Shown one piece after another: positions 32,657 through 36,403 of a stretch of DNA of 36,403 nucleotides. Position numbers and translations under genes: made by a program. Numbering within the stretch: the first letter of the stretch is position 1; every line of letters starts with the position of its first letter. The notes beneath the pieces were generated by a model that did no database searches, was not told the DNA's origin, and saw only the letters and a list, made by a program, of their open reading frames with translations. The DNA is taken from assembly GCA_044432885.1 (NCBI GenBank), contig JAWXUG010000003.1:1-36403 (forward strand), given 5' to 3'. This DNA is from CAYJNO01 sp044432885. Its GTDB lineage: Bacteria > Bacillota_I > Bacilli_A > Erysipelotrichales > Erysipelotrichaceae.

Positions 32657-34519
32657 TTAATGTCCAAAATACCATGTTTCAAACCATCTTAAAAAGGCAT
32701 TCACATAAGTCATATCAGTTTTAAAGCCACCAATAACAGGTAAAAATAGAATAAAGAGTATTCCGCATAGGATGCAGAATCCTGTAATGATTTTTTTATA
32801 GCGCAGATCTTTTTTGATTAATTCATTAAAGAAATAGACAATCGATAATATTAAAAACGGATAGCTTGGATAATAATGATAACTAAACAAACAGCGACCG
32901 ATAAAAATCCATGGGAGCAGACTTGATAGATAACCCATAACGATGATGATAGAGGCCATGGTTCTCTTTTTAATTGCATGAAAAATGGTATAGAGCATAG
33001 AAATAATGCCAAGCCAGCTAATAAGAGGGTTGTTGAAACAAGAAATAGTATAAATACCATCTTCAACTGATTTAAAGTAATACCAAATAGGGCGTATATT
33101 AAATAACCATTGGATCCAAGTAGATTCGAAAGGATGGGTTGATTCTAAATGAGAATGATAGCTAAAAATTCCTAAAGTATAATCAATAATTTTACTGATA
33201 AAATCCCATACACCTGAATAAGATTCACGATAAATCATTGGAATAGTATAGATTAAAAAATAGAAGACAACAGGAATAATGATAAACCAAATAATATTCC
33301 AAGCAACTAATCTAATCGTTTGATAAGTAAATATTTTTTTATGATTAACACTCTTAAAAGATCGCCTATATTGTTTAAATAAATGAATAAAGAAAATAAG
33401 AGCAAGCCCAACACTTGCATATAAACCTGTCCATTTAGTTGCCCACGAACAGGCCATCATAATTGCTGATAAACTTAGGTAAAGATATTTCTTTTTGTTT
33501 TTATAGCGATAAAAGTCTTCTTTAACATAACATATCATAAAGTAGTACATAGCAGTAATAAAGAAGATACTAAATGGTTCAAGGGTTGCGATACGACCAG
33601 TAGTATAATGCATAAAATCAAAGGCTAAAAGACTTGTTCCGACAATAGATAAGTAGTCGTTGTTCCATAATTTTTTAATCAATAGATAAAATAATGGAAT
33701 AAGTAATACACTAAATAAAGCGCCCATAAATCTAAAACCAAAAGTATTAATGCCAAACAGGCTTATCCCTAAACTGATCAGTGTAGTCCCTAATAAAGGA
33801 TGTACATGGGCATATAAATATTGATCTTGATTGATTTCAAGGGCATTTCTAGCATGATAAATCTCATCAAAATAGGTTTCATCTTGATAGGTGATATCCG
33901 TTGGGATTAAATCATTTTCATCAAACAAGTAATAAACAGGATACGCATTATCAAAGTGACTTTGACCATAAACGGATAAAGGTAAAAAGGTATCTACATC
34001 ATCCATTTTTACCCCAATTTCAGTTAATATACTATGCTCACTTGGGAAAACAATTTTTATATAGGGATAATAACCTGTTTCAACTTCGCTAACTGTCCAC
34101 TTATAAAAATCATTATTATCTAACGTTGCTAAACTTGTCCAACTCATTAAATCATTAGAGCCATAAATTTCAATGCCACGATACCAAATTTGATAGTCAT
34201 CAGGATTATTATTGGTATTCCCAAGACCACTTGTTGTATAGATTTGGTTGAATTTGGCATCCTCACCTACTTTTAAAATAATGGTTTCATTATCTGTAGA
34301 GGGTTCATAACTTGTAACAGGCATATTGAGTGTTCCTAAATCGTAAAAGGTAAAGAGCGCAAAAATACACGTAATAAGCATACAAGCGAATCGTTTGAAA
34401 GGAATTTCCCTTTTCAAAATACGATAAAGTATATAAAAAAATACCCATATAAATAGGCTAATAATTAATAATTCTAGTAAGGCCTCATTTTTGAATAATA
34501 CAAAACTAATGTCTTTCAT
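32657..34519 (-). CDS. GT39 (PMT-like) glycosyltransferase with an extracytoplasmic beta-rich insert
   Basis: 620 residues. The PMT core starts near 215 with YFDEIYHARNALE (Asp218, Glu219, the catalytic acidic pair) and HVHPLLGTTLISLG (about 238-251), followed by about nine membrane segments. Such enzymes transfer a sugar from a lipid carrier to proteins or polymers outside the cell. Two N-terminal membrane segments (about 14-33 and 44-60) precede an extra domain (about 78-178) with IEIYGSNDLMSWTSLATLDN and YPYIKIVF, resembling a discoidin (F5/8 C-type) fold. A longer frame starting at 34681 is rejected: GGTGATG sits 5 nt before ATG 34519 and the upstream part overlaps the pepT promoter. Together with the YfhO-like gene it forms an envelope-glycosylation pair. 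Confidence 0.82.
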   Translation of the reverse strand: MKDISFVLFKNEALLELLIISLFIWVFFYILYRILKREIPFKRFACMLITCIFALFTFYDLGTLNMPVTSYEPSTDNETIILKVGEDAKFNQIYTTSGLGNTNNNPDDYQIWYRGIEIYGSNDLMSWTSLATLDNNDFYKWTVSEVETGYYPYIKIVFPSEHSILTEIGVKMDDVDTFLPLSVYGQSHFDNAYPVYYLFDENDLIPTDITYQDETYFDEIYHARNALEINQDQYLYAHVHPLLGTTLISLGISLFGINTFGFRFMGALFSVLLIPLFYLLIKKLWNNDYLSIVGTSLLAFDFMHYTTGRIATLEPFSIFFITAMYYFMICYVKEDFYRYKNKKKYLYLSLSAIMMACSWATKWTGLYASVGLALIFFIHLFKQYRRSFKSVNHKKIFTYQTIRLVAWNIIWFIIIPVVFYFLIYTIPMIYRESYSGVWDFISKIIDYTLGIFSYHSHLESTHPFESTWIQWLFNIRPIWYYFKSVEDGIYTISCFNNPLISWLGIISMLYTIFHAIKKRTMASIIIVMGYLSSLLPWIFIGRCLFSYHYYPSYPFLILSIVYFFNELIKKDLRYKKIITGFCILCGILFILFLPVIGGFKTDMTYVNAFLRWFETWYFGH

Positions 34520-34671
34520 TTCATCACCATTCTTATTATAACGGATATCCTTTAAAAACCAAAGGGAATTATGGCTTTGTATTTTCCTAAAAGGGATAAA
34601 TGCACACAGTTTTTTTCTCACTTTAATGTAAGTTATGATAAAATTATAAACAAAGAAAGAAGGATAAATGT

Positions 34672-35898
34672 ATGAGCACAATTAAAGATCGTTTTATTCG
34701 TTATATTAAAATTGATACAACTTCAGATGAACATTCATCAACAGTACCAAGTACAAAGATTCAATTAGATTTAGCACGTGTATTAAAACAAGAGCTTGAA
34801 GAAATGAAACTTGAAGATGTTGAGTTAAGTGAATATGGATATGTGTATGCTAAATTAGCAAGTAATGTAGACTATCCATGTAAAACTGTTGGCTTTATTG
34901 CCCACATGGATACAGCGCCTGATTTTAATGGGACTAATGTAAATCCTCGTATTGTGGAAAAGTGGGATGGTCTTCCTATTGCACTAAATGAACATATGGA
35001 GTTATCTATAGAAAAATTTTCAGGAATGAGTGCTGTAAAAGGGGATGATTTAATTGTTACTGATGGGACAACACTTTTAGGTGCTGATGACAAAGCAGGG
35101 ATTGCCATTATTATGGATACGATTGCCTATTTAGTTGAGCATCCAGAAATTAAACATGGTGATATCATGGTAGGCTTTACACCAGATGAGGAAATCGGTC
35201 GTGGTGCTGATTATTTTGATGTGAAAGGATTTAATGCTGAATTTGCCTTCACACTAGATGGCGGGATGGCAAATGGATTGTGTTATGAAACCTTTAATGC
35301 TTATAAAGCAGATGTAAAAATAACAGGTGAATCAATTCATCCAGGCGGTGCAAAAGGGAAAATGATTAATGCAATTAGTATTGGTTATGAATTTGATCAA
35401 TTATTACCAAAAATGATGCGCCCTGAATATACAGAAGGACGTGAAGGGTTTAATCATTTGTACCGCATAGAGGGAAATGTAGATACTGCACATCTAGAAT
35501 ATATTATTCGTAACCATGATAAAACATTACTTCAAGAACAAATTAATGATTTTGAAAATGCGAAGAATTTTATCAACACCAAATATAAGAAAGAATTGGT
35601 AGAAGTAAGTACTGTTTTACAATATCAAAATATGGCAGAATTACTTCAACATGAAATTGAAATTTTAAATATTGCCAAAGAGGCGATTCGTAAACAAGGA
35701 TTAGACATTGAAATTGGTACAGCACGTGGGGGAACAGATGGCTCAAGATTAACGTTTATGGGATTACCTTGTCCAAATATTGGTACAGGTGGAATGAATG
35801 CCCATGGACCATATGAGTGCGTATCGATTAATCAAATGCACACGGTTCAACAAATTATGCTAAATATTGTTGATGGTGTAAAGGAGATTAAAAAATGA
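34672..35898 (+). CDS. pepT: Peptidase T (tripeptide aminopeptidase, M20B)
   Basis: 408 residues, standard length. A cytoplasmic dizinc enzyme that removes the N-terminal residue of tripeptides. Metal-site motifs are GFIAHMDTAPDF (about 75-86, His and Asp) and GADDKAGIAI (about 139-148), with PDEEIGRGA (Glu pair) and a late His in MNAHGPYE. ATG 34672 follows AGAAGGA. A TATGAT (34634-34639) or TATAAA (34645-34650) upstream may be the -10 box, but no convincing -35 is visible. It overlaps the next gene by 4 nt (ATGA). Confidence 0.95.
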   Translation: MSTIKDRFIRYIKIDTTSDEHSSTVPSTKIQLDLARVLKQELEEMKLEDVELSEYGYVYAKLASNVDYPCKTVGFIAHMDTAPDFNGTNVNPRIVEKWDGLPIALNEHMELSIEKFSGMSAVKGDDLIVTDGTTLLGADDKAGIAIIMDTIAYLVEHPEIKHGDIMVGFTPDEEIGRGADYFDVKGFNAEFAFTLDGGMANGLCYETFNAYKADVKITGESIHPGGAKGKMINAISIGYEFDQLLPKMMRPEYTEGREGFNHLYRIEGNVDTAHLEYIIRNHDKTLLQEQINDFENAKNFINTKYKKELVEVSTVLQYQNMAELLQHEIEILNIAKEAIRKQGLDIEIGTARGGTDGSRLTFMGLPCPNIGTGGMNAHGPYECVSINQMHTVQQIMLNIVDGVKEIKK

Positions 35899-36403
35899 TT
35901 TATACATGTACATTGAATCCTTCATTAGATTACTACATGGAGTTTGATAAAGAAATTCAATTACATCAAACCAATCGAAGTGCAATCGATTATTTTGATG
36001 CAGGTGGTAAAGGGATAAATGTATCGATTGTATTAAGTAATTTAGGGGTTCCTTCAAAAGCTTTAGGCTTTGTAGGAGGTTTTACAAAAGAATTTTATGT
36101 AACTCTGCTTGAAAGACATACATATTTGCAACCTAATTTTACTTACACTGAAGGGATTACACGAATCAATGTGAAAGCCGTTCAAGGACTTACGACAGAG
36201 TTAAATGCAGCAGGCCCTAATATTGATGTTCAAGCTCAGGAGGCGTTCTTAAAAAGAGTGGCACGTGTAGGTGAAGAAGATATCTTTGTATTAAGTGGTA
36301 ATGTACAAACTGCTTTACAAGATTTTATTGAAGAGATTATCAAAGATTTAGCAAGCAAAGGAACAAAAATTGTATTAGATACAGACCCAACGATGTTAAA
36401 ACG
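35895..36403 (+). CDS. 1-phosphofructokinase family sugar kinase (partial)
   Basis: The first 169 residues of a PfkB-family kinase, cut by the right edge. MIYTCTLNPSLDYYMEFD is the typical FruK/LacC start, and DAGGKGINVSIVLSNLGV (about 41-58) is the first PfkB signature (sugar binding). It overlaps pepT by 4 nt, and AAGGAG lies in the end of pepT. It may be 1-phosphofructokinase (fruK) or tagatose-6-phosphate kinase (lacC); the ATP-binding half that helps decide is missing. Confidence 0.85.
   Translation, partial: MIYTCTLNPSLDYYMEFDKEIQLHQTNRSAIDYFDAGGKGINVSIVLSNLGVPSKALGFVGGFTKEFYVTLLERHTYLQPNFTYTEGITRINVKAVQGLTTELNAAGPNIDVQAQEAFLKRVARVGEEDIFVLSGNVQTALQDFIEEIIKDLASKGTKIVLDTDPTMLK

Noticed and set aside
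34558..34610. CAAAG...CTTTG pairing upstream of pepT as a riboswitch
   Set aside because: Only a 5-bp stem with a large loop; no conserved motif or terminator accompanies it.
34519..34681. Longer N-terminus for the GT39 gene
   Set aside because: It would overlap the pepT start region, lacks a ribosome site, and GGTGATG marks the start at 34519.

Overview
The window is low-GC DNA (roughly 35% G+C by eye) from a Bacillota bacterium with the standard genetic code: TGA is used as a stop and tryptophan is TGG. A zinc-ribbon S14 (type Z), the absence of ribosomal protein L30 between S5 and L15, many Shine-Dalgarno sites of the AAGGAGG type, a T-box leader and an extracytoplasmic flavoprotein point to a host-associated Bacillota, perhaps Erysipelotrichia-like. 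That placement is inference only.

Layout. (1) 1-704: the 3' end of an O-methyltransferase gene (probably trmR) and a small membrane-anchored protein of unknown function. (2) 801-3997: ecfA1-ecfA2-ecfT-truA, the energising module of ECF vitamin transporters plus tRNA pseudouridine synthase, tightly overlapped. Its promoter sits so close to the first ATG that the transcript may be leaderless. (3) 4022-18342: one continuous S10-spc-alpha ribosomal supercluster (rpsJ to rplQ, with secY, adk, map, infA, rpmJ and rpoA inside). It has one consensus promoter, a structured leader and a terminator after rplQ. rpmJ (37 aa) is a short gene that is easily missed. (4) 18452-22692: glgB-glgP, glycogen branching enzyme and phosphorylase, without the synthesis genes. 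(5) 22834-25333: promoter, T-box riboswitch (best reading Asn) and a three-gene polar amino-acid ABC transporter. (6) 25367-28347: a reverse-strand TSUP anion permease and two half-size ChrA transporters, with a divergent LysR regulator. (7) 28470-29944: a lipoprotein FAD-dependent reductase interrupted by a 10-N assembly gap. (8) 29981-34519, reverse strand: a frameshifted AraC regulator, a YfhO-like membrane protein and a GT39 protein glycosyltransferase carrying an extra extracytoplasmic beta-rich domain. (9) 34672-36403: pepT and the 5' part of a 1-phosphofructokinase-type gene.

Regions 2 to 4 are core translation and carbon-storage functions. Regions 5 to 8 are accessory. The observations most worth a second look are a terminator whose loop contains the -35 box of the S10 promoter, the T-box-controlled transporter, the flavoprotein in which the usual fumarate-reductase catalytic residues appear replaced, the AraC gene broken exactly at an A7 slippery heptamer, and the GT39 enzyme with a discoidin-like insert. 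I saw no CRISPR array, tRNA, rRNA, insertion sequence or prophage gene. I cannot point to a clearly new multi-gene system; the unusual items are individual genes and sites.
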